From the NCBI GenBank assembly GCA_041391965.1, contig JAWKMZ010000002.1, positions 1 to 64,000 on the forward strand: 64,000 bases of DNA, given 5' to 3'. The notes below the pieces were generated by a model. That model was not told where the DNA came from and made no database searches. It saw only the letters and a list, made by a program, of their open reading frames with translations. The translations under genes and the position numbers were made by a program. Shown piece after piece: positions 16,911-24,760 of this stretch. This stretch comes from JAWKMZ01 sp041391965. Lineage in GTDB: Bacteria > Bacteroidota > Bacteroidia > Flavobacteriales > Flavobacteriaceae. The first letter of the stretch is position 1; each line of letters begins with the position of its first letter.

Positions 16911-16938
16911 AAATCCGAAGCGATTAAGCTTCGGATTT
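16911..16938. terminator. Bidirectional terminator, DMT transporter and M16 gene
   Basis: 11-bp perfect stem AAATCCGAAGC / GCTTCGGATTT with a six-base loop and A/T runs on both sides, between two convergent genes. Confidence 0.85.
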
Positions 16939-16961
16939 TCTGATTATAAAACTAATTTATC

Positions 16962-19055
16962 TTAATTAAAATCGGCATCAGTAACACCTTCATTGACTTT
17001 TACATTCGTAATATTCAAATTGATGACTTGTGGTCCGGTTTTAATAGATTGACTATATGGAAACTGAACACCATTTACTGGTGAGTAATTTCCGTAATCA
17101 ATAACTGTGGTTATAGATTGTCCTTGAGCTTCTTGAGTTGCTTCAGTTCTTATTAAGAAGCCTGTTGTAGCGTCATAATAACGGAATGTGTCTTGTTTGC
17201 CTTCAGTTACTTTTAATTTGTAAACATCTTTACCATCAATAGTAGTGGCACTTTCTAATGAAACGGCAGAAGCATCATAATACAATTCAGGGAAGATTGC
17301 GTGGTCAGCTTGTTTTTCAGCTACTTCTTCAGCTGATAACTCTTTTTTCATGCCTTGTTGCTCTGCATAGCCAGTAGTTCCATTAAATTTTTGTTTCATA
17401 ATAACACCCATACCTTCAATGCTCATTTCTAATGATTCTTTGTTTGGTGCCATTGATTTCATTTCAGCTTTAGGTTTAAAAGGTGCACCCTCAATAGTTA
17501 CGTCAGCAGTTTGGTAAACGGAGTTTACTGTTTTTGCTTTGTCTTTTCCACCAACAGCTGTTAGGTAAGCATCAATAACCGTTTGCGCCGTAACACCTGC
17601 AGGAATTGGTTTAGAAAACACAGGTTTTTCAACTGGGTTTGCATAGGTATCAAAGTATTTGATAGGGATACCAGTTTTTTCTAAGTTTTCAAGTACATCA
17701 CTACCTTTACCAACTACAATAACACGCGCATTTTCTGTTTTAAAGTATTTGTTTGCAACACGCATTACATCTTCTGCGGTTACTGCATTGATTTTTTGCA
17801 AGTAGGTTTGGTAGAAATCACTTGGTAAATTGTTGATTTTTATGTTTAAAGCGTATCTGGCAATGGTTTGCGGACGTTCTAAAGCCAAAACAAAATCGCC
17901 TACATATTTAGCTTTTGCATTTTTTAAAGCTTCAGCATCAACAGGTTCTGTTTTAATACGTTTGATTTCTTTTAAGGTTTGTACAACAGCACTGTCAGTA
18001 ACCATGTTTCTTACAGCAGTAGTAGCAGAAAACTCACCAACATATTTATCAGCGCTAACACTAGAACGTGCACCATAAGTATAAGCATGCGCTTCACGTA
18101 AATTCATGTTTAAGTAACTATTAAAGCCACCTCCTAAAATTTTGTTAGCAATTAAAACAGCGTGATAATCTGGATCACTCATTTTTAAATCGATGTTGTT
18201 CGTCAAATTGATGTTTGATTGTACAGCATTAGGCATGTCAACAAAATTAATTTGCGTGTACTGCACGTTTGGTGTAGCTTCAGGAACTGTGGTATTTACA
18301 TCCACTGATTTTTCCCATTTACCAAAACGATTTTCAATCTCTTTTTTAACTGCTTTAAAATTTACATCACCAATAACAACTAAATAAGCGTTATTAGGAT
18401 TAAAATATTTGTCATAGAACGCAACAACATCACCAAAGGAGACATTGTTTACAGTTTCTTCAGAAGTTATTTCTCCGTAAGGGTGATTTTTTCCGTAAGA
18501 TAAAGCATTGCCTACACGACCTGCAATGGCATCTACACTTTTTTCGCTAGATTTTAAGCCTTCAAGAAGTTTGTCTTTTTCTTTTTGGAATTCTTCTTCA
18601 GTTAATAATGGATTAATGGCAGCATCAGCCATTAACTCTAAGATTCGGCTTGAATATTGTGTCAAAGAACTTGCATAAGCACTTGAAGCACCAAAAGAGA
18701 TATTAGCGCCTAAAAAATCAACTTCTTCATTAAAATCATCTTTAGAGATACTGGTCGTTCCGTTTCCAAGCATTGCGCCAAGTAAACCTGACTCTCCAGC
18801 TTTTTTTCCTTCAACAATAGGCTTGTTGTCAATGTTTAAACTGTATGAAACTCTTGGCAATTTATGATTTTCAACCACAAGAACTTTTAAACCATTTTTA
18901 AGAGTGAATTCTTGAGGTGTGTCGAGAGCTATTTTAGGAGCAGGTCCAGGTTGTGGTTGTTTAGAACGGTCTATTTGAGCATTAGTGCCAAAAGCCATTA
19001 AAAACAATACGATAAACGCAGCTATTTTAGTTTTCATATGATATATCGTTTTCAT
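16962..19055 (-). CDS. M16-family peptidase homologue lacking the zinc site
   Basis: 697 residues with a signal peptide. Two M16 (pitrilysin-like) domains cover residues about 45-480, followed by a roughly 190-residue domain resembling those on outer-membrane-lipoprotein-associated peptidases. Where active members have HxxEH, this protein reads LGAMLGNGTTS, so the zinc ligands are missing. It should be the non-catalytic partner of the active M16 protein encoded 1 bp upstream. A second in-frame ATG at 19037 (MKTKIAAF) is a good alternative start because it directly precedes the signal peptide. Likely periplasmic. Confidence 0.88.
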   Translation of the reverse strand: MKTIYHMKTKIAAFIVLFLMAFGTNAQIDRSKQPQPGPAPKIALDTPQEFTLKNGLKVLVVENHKLPRVSYSLNIDNKPIVEGKKAGESGLLGAMLGNGTTSISKDDFNEEVDFLGANISFGASSAYASSLTQYSSRILELMADAAINPLLTEEEFQKEKDKLLEGLKSSEKSVDAIAGRVGNALSYGKNHPYGEITSEETVNNVSFGDVVAFYDKYFNPNNAYLVVIGDVNFKAVKKEIENRFGKWEKSVDVNTTVPEATPNVQYTQINFVDMPNAVQSNINLTNNIDLKMSDPDYHAVLIANKILGGGFNSYLNMNLREAHAYTYGARSSVSADKYVGEFSATTAVRNMVTDSAVVQTLKEIKRIKTEPVDAEALKNAKAKYVGDFVLALERPQTIARYALNIKINNLPSDFYQTYLQKINAVTAEDVMRVANKYFKTENARVIVVGKGSDVLENLEKTGIPIKYFDTYANPVEKPVFSKPIPAGVTAQTVIDAYLTAVGGKDKAKTVNSVYQTADVTIEGAPFKPKAEMKSMAPNKESLEMSIEGMGVIMKQKFNGTTGYAEQQGMKKELSAEEVAEKQADHAIFPELYYDASAVSLESATTIDGKDVYKLKVTEGKQDTFRYYDATTGFLIRTEATQEAQGQSITTVIDYGNYSPVNGVQFPYSQSIKTGPQVINLNITNVKVNEGVTDADFN

Positions 19056-19056
19056 T

Positions 19057-20376
19057 TTATTGATTGTCTTTTTTTGGTAAGTAATCTAAGATTAAGCGTT
19101 GGTTAGGGTTTAAATACTTTTTAGCAACAGCTTGTATATCTTCTCTTGTGATGGATTTATAGATGTCCAATTCAGTATTGATAAGATTTGTATCACCATA
19201 AAGCATATAGTCTGTTGCAAGAGAGCTTGCTATACCTTCAATACTTGAATTTGAGCTTACAAAATCATTTTCAAATTGATTTTGAAGTTTTTGATAGTCG
19301 CGTTCAGAAATTAAATTGGTTTGAAGTTTTACAATTTCTGCATCCATATCAGCTACTAAATCTTTTAGAGGCACATCGCCAAGTGGTAAGGCAAAAAGGG
19401 CATATACGCCATAATCTTCCTCACTAATGTTTACAGCTTGTACAGCAAGTGCTTTTTTCTCTTGATCTACCATTTTTTTATAGAGTACAGAGCTTTTTCC
19501 GCCACTTAAATAGCTTGAAATCATATTAAGTACATACGAATCTTTTTCTTTGCTTGCAGGAGTTCTGTAAGCAGCAATGACTGCTGGAATTTGAATGTTT
19601 GGATCGTATGCCGTAGCAGTCATAGGTTGAGTGATTGGGTCTTCTTTTGGAAGGTCTCTATTAATAGCTGCACCTCTTGGAATTGGACCAAAATAATCTT
19701 GAATCATTTTTTTTACCTGAGCCTTTTCAATATCACCAGCAACTACTAAAACGGCATTGTTTGGTACATAATATTTTTTGTTAAATGCTTGAAATTCTTC
19801 AAGTTTTGCGGCATCTAAATCGTCCATAGAGCCAATAGTTGTCCAACGGTATGGATGTTTAAAGAAGAGATTCTTTTTTATTTCTGCCATTATGTTTCCA
19901 TAAGGTGTATTGTCAACTCTTAAGCGCTTTTCTTCTTTTACCACTTCGTTTTGAGTGTCAACTCCTATTTGGTTGATAATTGGGTGCATTAAACGTTCTG
20001 ATTCCATCCATAAACCTAATTCTACATTGTTTGATGGGAATATTTCATAGTAATAAGTTCTATCATCAGTTGTGTTGGCATTATTGGAGCCACCATTAGA
20101 ACTAACAATTGTAAACCAGTCACCACGTTTAATGTTTTCAGTGCCTTCAAATAGAAGGTGTTCAAAAAAGTGAGCAAAACCAGTACGTCCTACAACCTCG
20201 TCTTTAGAACCAACATGGTACATTACAGAGGTAATTACAACAGGAGCTGTATTGTCTTGATGTAGAATAACATGCATTCCGTTATCCAAATTGTACTCTT
20301 CAAATTCAACTTTTTGTGCTTGGGCCATATTACCTAAAAGCAACAAAGAAGCTAAAGAAAATAAGCATTTTTTCAT
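19057..20376 (-). CDS. M16-family zinc peptidase (active subunit)
   Basis: 439 residues with a signal peptide (residues 1-20). The inverted zinc motif HFFEH is at residues 69-73, and a further acidic ligand is expected about 75-80 residues on, where NEVVKEEKRLR occurs. Two M16 domains follow in the usual order. Such proteases degrade peptides in the periplasm and often work with an inactive M16 partner, which is encoded immediately downstream with the ATG one base after this stop. A -7 box lies at 20449-20456. Confidence 0.93.
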   Translation of the reverse strand: MKKCLFSLASLLLLGNMAQAQKVEFEEYNLDNGMHVILHQDNTAPVVITSVMYHVGSKDEVVGRTGFAHFFEHLLFEGTENIKRGDWFTIVSSNGGSNNANTTDDRTYYYEIFPSNNVELGLWMESERLMHPIINQIGVDTQNEVVKEEKRLRVDNTPYGNIMAEIKKNLFFKHPYRWTTIGSMDDLDAAKLEEFQAFNKKYYVPNNAVLVVAGDIEKAQVKKMIQDYFGPIPRGAAINRDLPKEDPITQPMTATAYDPNIQIPAVIAAYRTPASKEKDSYVLNMISSYLSGGKSSVLYKKMVDQEKKALAVQAVNISEEDYGVYALFALPLGDVPLKDLVADMDAEIVKLQTNLISERDYQKLQNQFENDFVSSNSSIEGIASSLATDYMLYGDTNLINTELDIYKSITREDIQAVAKKYLNPNQRLILDYLPKKDNQ

Positions 20377-20448
20377 TGTGAGTTTGTTTTTAAAAATTAG
20401 TGTTATTTAATGTAAGTCTTAGGATGTTATAAAAAGTTACATTTTTTA

Positions 20449-20456
20449 CAAAAATA
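20449..20456 (-). promoter_or_regulatory. -7 box upstream of the M16 operon
   Basis: TATTTTTG on the minus strand fits TAnnTTTG, about 70 bp before the ATG at 20376. No matching -33 TTTG was found. Confidence 0.4.
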
Positions 20457-20547
20457 AGAAATCATAATTCGGTTACTGTGAAATAAATGTAAAAAAGCGG
20501 CTTAAAATTATTTAAATAGACAATTTTTCACGAAATTTAGTACAGAA

Positions 20548-21027
20548 ATGACTTCCAAAAACTTAAGTATTATGAACAAATCGTTTTCAGTTGCTTTAAA
20601 ATACGGATTTTTTATCACAGCAGCATTAATTGCATATTTCTTAATTTTAAAATTAATTAGCCTTCATGAAAATCCTTGGTTAAGATTATTTAATGGTATT
20701 ATCATGGCAGCAGGTATTTTTTATGCTATTAAGTATTACAAACTTTCGGTAGCAAATAAATTTACTTATGTTGACGGTTTTAAGACAGGTTTAATTACAG
20801 GATTTGTAGCCACACTGTTATTTACTTTTTTTATGGCCATCTATATGTTTCATATAGATCCAGGTTTTACACAAAAAATATTAAATGAAAGTTATGCCGA
20901 TTATGGGTTGACAACACCAATACTCGTGTTTGTAATTTTTATAGAAGGGCTTGCTTCTACAGTTATTTTGACTCTTACTTTTATGCAGCTTTTTAAAAAC
21001 AGCCAAAAAAATTCTCAAAACAAATAA
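20548..21027 (+). CDS. DUF4199 family membrane protein
   Basis: 159 residues (151 if the second Met at 20572, MNKSFSVALKYG, is the start). Four predicted membrane helices, at about residues 17-36, 44-62, 83-105 and 124-148, and a charged C-terminal tail. The pattern fits DUF4199, a Bacteroidetes inner-membrane family of unknown function that in other genomes often lies near glycosyltransferases. Here it precedes rplU but is separated from it by a good promoter, so the two are probably independent. Confidence 0.8.
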   Translation: MTSKNLSIMNKSFSVALKYGFFITAALIAYFLILKLISLHENPWLRLFNGIIMAAGIFYAIKYYKLSVANKFTYVDGFKTGLITGFVATLLFTFFMAIYMFHIDPGFTQKILNESYADYGLTTPILVFVIFIEGLASTVILTLTFMQLFKNSQKNSQNK

Positions 21028-21032
21028 AAGCG

Positions 21033-21063
21033 TTTGTAGATTAATTAATTAGGTGTATATTTG
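21033..21063 (+). promoter_or_regulatory. Full consensus promoter of rplU-rpmA
   Basis: TTTG (21033-21036), 19-base spacer, then TATATTTG (21056-21063): exact match to the Bacteroidetes -33/-7 consensus, the best in the window. The leader to the ATG at 21106 is about 38 nt. Confidence 0.8.
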
Positions 21064-21105
21064 CACTCATTTTTTAATAATATTAACTCATTTAAACGTT
21101 ACGCT

Positions 21106-21771
21106 ATGTACGCAATTGTAGAGATAGCAGGGCAACAATTTAAAGTTGTAAAAGACCAAAAAGTGTTTGTTCACCGTTTAGCTACTGAAGAAGGTAAAAC
21201 AGTATCATTTGATAATGTTCTTCTTATTGGCGATGGTAACAACATCACTTTAGGCGCCCCAGCTATAGACGGAGCTCAAGTAGGAGCAAAAGTCTTAAAA
21301 CACCTTCAAGGTGATAAAGTAATCGTTTTCAAAAAGAAACGACGTAAAGGTTACCGTAAGAAAAACGGACATCGTCAAGCACTTTCTGAAATCGTTATTG
21401 AAAGTATTGTCGCTTCAGGAGCTACAAAGGCTCCAAAAACTGAAAAAGCGGCTCCAGTAAAAGAAGCAAAAAAAGAAGTTAAAGTAGAAGCTAAAAAAGC
21501 AGCTCCTAAAAAATCAACTGCAAAAGCAGACGATTTAACTAAAGTTGAAGGAATTGGTCCCAAAATTGCTGAAACTTTAGTTGCAGCAGGAATTTCAACT
21601 TATGCAGATTTAGCTAAAGCTAAACCAGCAAAAATTGAAGAAATTATTGCTGAGGTTCGTGGTAATCATGTACCAGATACTTGGCCAAAGCAAGCTAAAT
21701 TAGCTGCAGATGGCAAGTGGGATGAACTTAAAGAATTACAAGACAAATTAGATGGTGGAGTAGAAAAGTAA
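21106..21771 (+). CDS. rplU: 50S ribosomal protein L21 with helix-hairpin-helix tail
   Basis: Large-subunit protein L21 of about 221 residues, twice the roughly 103 of E. coli L21. Residues 1-103 are L21 (MYAIVEIAGQQFKV, KKKRRKGYRKKNGHRQ). A Lys/Ala-rich linker follows, then a C-terminal helix-hairpin-helix segment (DDLTKVEGIGPKIAETLVAA) and more helices. The same extension is known from other flavobacterial L21 proteins; what it binds is unclear. The start is the ATG at 21106, which begins the normal L21 sequence and lies in the leader of a consensus promoter. rpmA follows after 41 bp. Confidence 0.95.
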   Translation: MYAIVEIAGQQFKVVKDQKVFVHRLATEEGKTVSFDNVLLIGDGNNITLGAPAIDGAQVGAKVLKHLQGDKVIVFKKKRRKGYRKKNGHRQALSEIVIESIVASGATKAPKTEKAAPVKEAKKEVKVEAKKAAPKKSTAKADDLTKVEGIGPKIAETLVAAGISTYADLAKAKPAKIEEIIAEVRGNHVPDTWPKQAKLAADGKWDELKELQDKLDGGVEK

Positions 21772-21812
21772 TTTTCTATCCATTAAGTTTAACAATATAA
21801 AACCTTAAGACA

Positions 21813-22073
21813 ATGGCTCATAAAAAAGGAGTTGGTAGTTCTAAAAACGGTAGAGAATCAGAATCAAAACGCTTAGGTGTTAAGATTTTTGGTGGACAAG
21901 CTGCTATTGCTGGAAATATCATCGTAAGACAAAGAGGTAATACACACCATCCAGGAGAGAATGTTTACTCTTCTAAAGATCATACGTTACATGCGCAAGT
22001 TGATGGTATTGTAAAATTCACAAAGAAAAAAGACAATAAGTCTTATGTATCTATTGAACCGTTCACGGTTTAA
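21813..22073 (+). CDS. rpmA: 50S ribosomal protein L27
   Basis: 86-residue L27 with the conserved N terminus MAHKKGVGSSKNGRESES that reaches the peptidyl-transferase centre, and RQRGNTHHPGENV in the body. No N-terminal cleavage extension of the Firmicutes type. Normal length, second gene of rplU-rpmA, closed by a strong terminator. Confidence 0.98.
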   Translation: MAHKKGVGSSKNGRESESKRLGVKIFGGQAAIAGNIIVRQRGNTHHPGENVYSSKDHTLHAQVDGIVKFTKKKDNKSYVSIEPFTV

Positions 22074-22090
22074 GGATTACAATCTTTAAA

Positions 22091-22130
22091 AAAGAAAAAC
22101 CCTTTCTGGAAACAGAGAGGGTTTTTCTTT
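22091..22130. terminator. Strong terminator after rpmA
   Basis: 18-bp stem with one mismatch: AAAGAAAAACCCTTTCTG / CAGAGAGGGTTTTTCTTT, loop GAAA. It sits between convergent rpmA and the MutS-like gene and could work both ways. Confidence 0.88.
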
Positions 22131-23899
22131 TATACTATCTCCATCTTCTTCAACAAAAAACTAGCATTCATATTCTTGCAAATGCCAATTTTAAAAGTGT
22201 AGTCAAAATGGAGTTCGTCATTGATAATTTCAGCATCAAAATAATAATTTTTGACTTCGTTTAATTCCTTTTCAATATCGCACAAACTTAAATCGTGTGT
22301 TGCAATAATTCCTGTAGCGTTGGAAGCGACTAATTTTTCTACAAATTTACGTGAGCCAATAGCTTTATCTGTACTATTAGTACCTTTTAATATTTCATCC
22401 AAGACAATAAAATAAGGTTCTTTTGCAATTTCATCAACAATAAATTTTAAACGTGTCAATTCTGAAAAGAAATAGGAACTATCATCGGTCAACGAATCGC
22501 TGGTACGCATACTCGTGATAAGTTTAACAGGGTTGTAAATACTGTGTTTTGCACAAACTGGCAAGCCAACATTGGCCATTACAATATGAAGAGAAACGGT
22601 TCTTAAAAAGGTGCTTTTTCCAGCCATATTAGCACCTGTAACAATAAAAAATTGTTCGTTTTCTATCTGCAAATCGTTATCAATACGTTTTTTAGGATTT
22701 AACAAAGGATGCCCTAAGGATTCTGCTTTTATAGCATTTTTTGAATCTGTAATTTCGGGAAACACATACTGTGGATGATTAAATGTGTAATTTCCTAAAC
22801 TGTTGTAAGCATCAAAAAAAGAAACTACTTCAAACCAGTCATTAACTTTATGTTGATAGGTTTTTAGCCACTGCTCTACGTTATAGCTGTTTTTTAAATC
22901 GGTAAGAAACAAACCGTTTCCAAAAAGAGCTGAAATTAAATTATTTCGGTTATCTAAAGCGTCCAAATGTTTTGAAAATTGTGCAACTATTTTGGATGCC
23001 TTTTGGTTCTTTGAATGGGTTTGTTGTTGTTTTTCTTTTAATAAGTCTGAGGTAAACGTTTCATTTTCTATTTGATATAATAAGGAGGCATATTGTCTAA
23101 AAGTGTCTTTAACTTTATCTGTATTGGAGGCAAGCCTATTAATCTTTTTCAAATAACGACCAGTAATTGCTAAACCAATAAGTAGCCAATAACCTAAAAT
23201 AGAAGGGTCTAAAATTTTAAAAAAGACGAGTAAAAAAATAGCTGTTGAACCTATTCCAAAGAGTAGCGGAATCTGTTTTATAGCTTTTGGCAAAAAAGTT
23301 TTATGTGTTGAAATCCATTCTAAAATAATGGAATTTGGTGTTTCTACGTTGATTAAACTTGCGGTTGCTTCATACGTTTGACGCCAATTTGCTTTTGCTG
23401 ACAATTCTTTAATCGCTTCCTGACGTTTTTTAATAGCTATAATAGTGTTTGCAGTGAGTGCTTTGGCTAATTCCGTTTTTCCTTCAGAAGTTGAGGTTCT
23501 ATTAATAAATTGAAAGAAAGAACCATGACCAAACAAATCGATATCCAAACTGTAATAATGAGTCGGATTTTGAAATTCTATCCCTTGAGGTCTGTGGTTA
23601 AAACGACCAGATGCTATTTTTAGTTCTTCTTCATTAATAGTGACTAACTTTTTATGCAATTCACGTTTTGCTTTTAAGTTGGTGTATTTTGTAAGCAAAA
23701 AGATAAAAACAATGCTGCCAAACCCTATAACTGTAACTACAACTTGCCAATGTTTAAAAAAGAAATAAACACTTAAAGCCACTACTAAAAACACTAAAAC
23801 ACGTAAGCTGCTTAAAACAGTCAATTGTTTGTATAGTTGTTGCACTATAACTTGTTGTGTTTTTAATTGGGTTTTATAATACGATTGTGGTTGACTCAT
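22130..23899 (-). CDS. Membrane-anchored MutS-family ATPase
   Basis: About 589 residues. The C-terminal 200 residues are a MutS ATPase: Walker A GANMAGKSTFLRT at about 422, SYFFSELTRL, Walker B YFIVLDEILKGTNS and the late ATHDLSL motif. The clamp-like middle is present, but the mismatch-recognition domain of MutS is absent. Four hydrophobic helices (about 30-75 and 205-255) suggest membrane attachment. This form is common in Bacteroidetes and its role is not known; classical mismatch repair is unlikely. An ATG at 23929 would add ten residues, but a near -7 box (CAATTTTG) lies just upstream of 23899. Confidence 0.82.
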   Translation of the reverse strand: MSQPQSYYKTQLKTQQVIVQQLYKQLTVLSSLRVLVFLVVALSVYFFFKHWQVVVTVIGFGSIVFIFLLTKYTNLKAKRELHKKLVTINEEELKIASGRFNHRPQGIEFQNPTHYYSLDIDLFGHGSFFQFINRTSTSEGKTELAKALTANTIIAIKKRQEAIKELSAKANWRQTYEATASLINVETPNSIILEWISTHKTFLPKAIKQIPLLFGIGSTAIFLLVFFKILDPSILGYWLLIGLAITGRYLKKINRLASNTDKVKDTFRQYASLLYQIENETFTSDLLKEKQQQTHSKNQKASKIVAQFSKHLDALDNRNNLISALFGNGLFLTDLKNSYNVEQWLKTYQHKVNDWFEVVSFFDAYNSLGNYTFNHPQYVFPEITDSKNAIKAESLGHPLLNPKKRIDNDLQIENEQFFIVTGANMAGKSTFLRTVSLHIVMANVGLPVCAKHSIYNPVKLITSMRTSDSLTDDSSYFFSELTRLKFIVDEIAKEPYFIVLDEILKGTNSTDKAIGSRKFVEKLVASNATGIIATHDLSLCDIEKELNEVKNYYFDAEIINDELHFDYTFKIGICKNMNASFLLKKMEIV

Positions 23900-23926
23900 A
23901 GGAAACAAAATTGAAATATAAAGAAA

Positions 23927-23955
23927 CAAAAAATCCCAAGCAAAACTTGGGATTT
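23927..23955 (-). terminator. Terminator of the sdhCAB operon
   Basis: Ten-base stem AAATCCCAAG / CTTGGGATTT with loop CAAAA; on the minus strand it ends in a six-T run. It lies 46 bp past the sdhB stop. Confidence 0.85.
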
Positions 23956-24000
23956 GGAATTTTAATTGGGATGATTAAAACACCAATTTTTTAAAGAAAT

Positions 24001-24750
24001 TTATGAGCCTTTTAAACTTGCGCTTAAATATTCACGATTCATACGTGCAATATTTTCTAATGAAATGCCTTTAGGGCATTCAACTTCGCAAGCTCCAGTA
24101 TTGGTGCAATTACCAAAACCTTCTTCATCCATTTGTTTTACCATGTTTAAAACTCGGTCTGTTGCTTCTACTTTTCCTTGAGGTAATAAAGCAAATTGCG
24201 ATACTTTTGCAGACACAAACAACATAGCAGAAGAATTTTTACAAGATGCTACACAAGCACCACAGCCTATACAAGTTGCTGCCTCAAAAGCTTTATCAGC
24301 ATCGTGTTTGTTAACAGGAATGGTATTGGCATCAATGGTGTTTCCTGACGTATTTACAGAAATGAATCCACCAGCATGTTGAATACGGTCAAATGCACTT
24401 CTATCAACTACCAAATCTTTAATCACAGGGAAAGCATTTGCTCTAAAAGGTTCAATAAAAATGGTATCACCATCTTTAAACATTCGCATGTGTAACTGGC
24501 AGGTTGTAACGCCTCTGTCTGGACCATGTGCTTCGCCATTGATGTAAAGCGAACACATTCCGCAAATACCTTCACGGCAATCGTGGTCAAAAGCAACAGG
24601 TTCTTCACCTTTATTGATTAAATCTTCGTTTAAAACGTCCAGCATTTCAAGGAAAGACATATCAGGTTCAATACCACTAATTGGGTAATCTACTAATTTT
24701 CCTTTATCGTTAGCGTTTTTTTGACGCCATATTTTTAACGTTAAATTCAT
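24001..24750 (-). CDS. sdhB: Succinate dehydrogenase/fumarate reductase iron-sulfur subunit
   Basis: 249-residue electron-transfer subunit linking the flavoprotein to the membrane anchor. The [2Fe-2S] cysteines are Cys58, Cys63, Cys66 and Cys84 (CREGICGMC and TTC). The [4Fe-4S] and [3Fe-4S] clusters use Cys160, Cys163, Cys166, Cys170 and Cys215, Cys221, Cys225 (CIGCGACVASC and CTNTGACEVEC). Last gene of sdhC-sdhA-sdhB; the gap to sdhA is 10 bp and a terminator follows. Confidence 0.96.
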   Translation of the reverse strand: MNLTLKIWRQKNANDKGKLVDYPISGIEPDMSFLEMLDVLNEDLINKGEEPVAFDHDCREGICGMCSLYINGEAHGPDRGVTTCQLHMRMFKDGDTIFIEPFRANAFPVIKDLVVDRSAFDRIQHAGGFISVNTSGNTIDANTIPVNKHDADKAFEAATCIGCGACVASCKNSSAMLFVSAKVSQFALLPQGKVEATDRVLNMVKQMDEEGFGNCTNTGACEVECPKGISLENIARMNREYLSASLKGS

Positions 24751-24760
24751 AGCTTTCCTA

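Noticed and set aside
16962..19055. Second M16 protein as an active protease
   Set aside because: The HxxEH zinc motif is missing at the expected place (LGAMLGNG).
22130..23899. Annotating the MutS-like gene as mismatch repair protein mutS
   Set aside because: The mismatch-recognition domain is missing and membrane helices are present, so only the family name is given.
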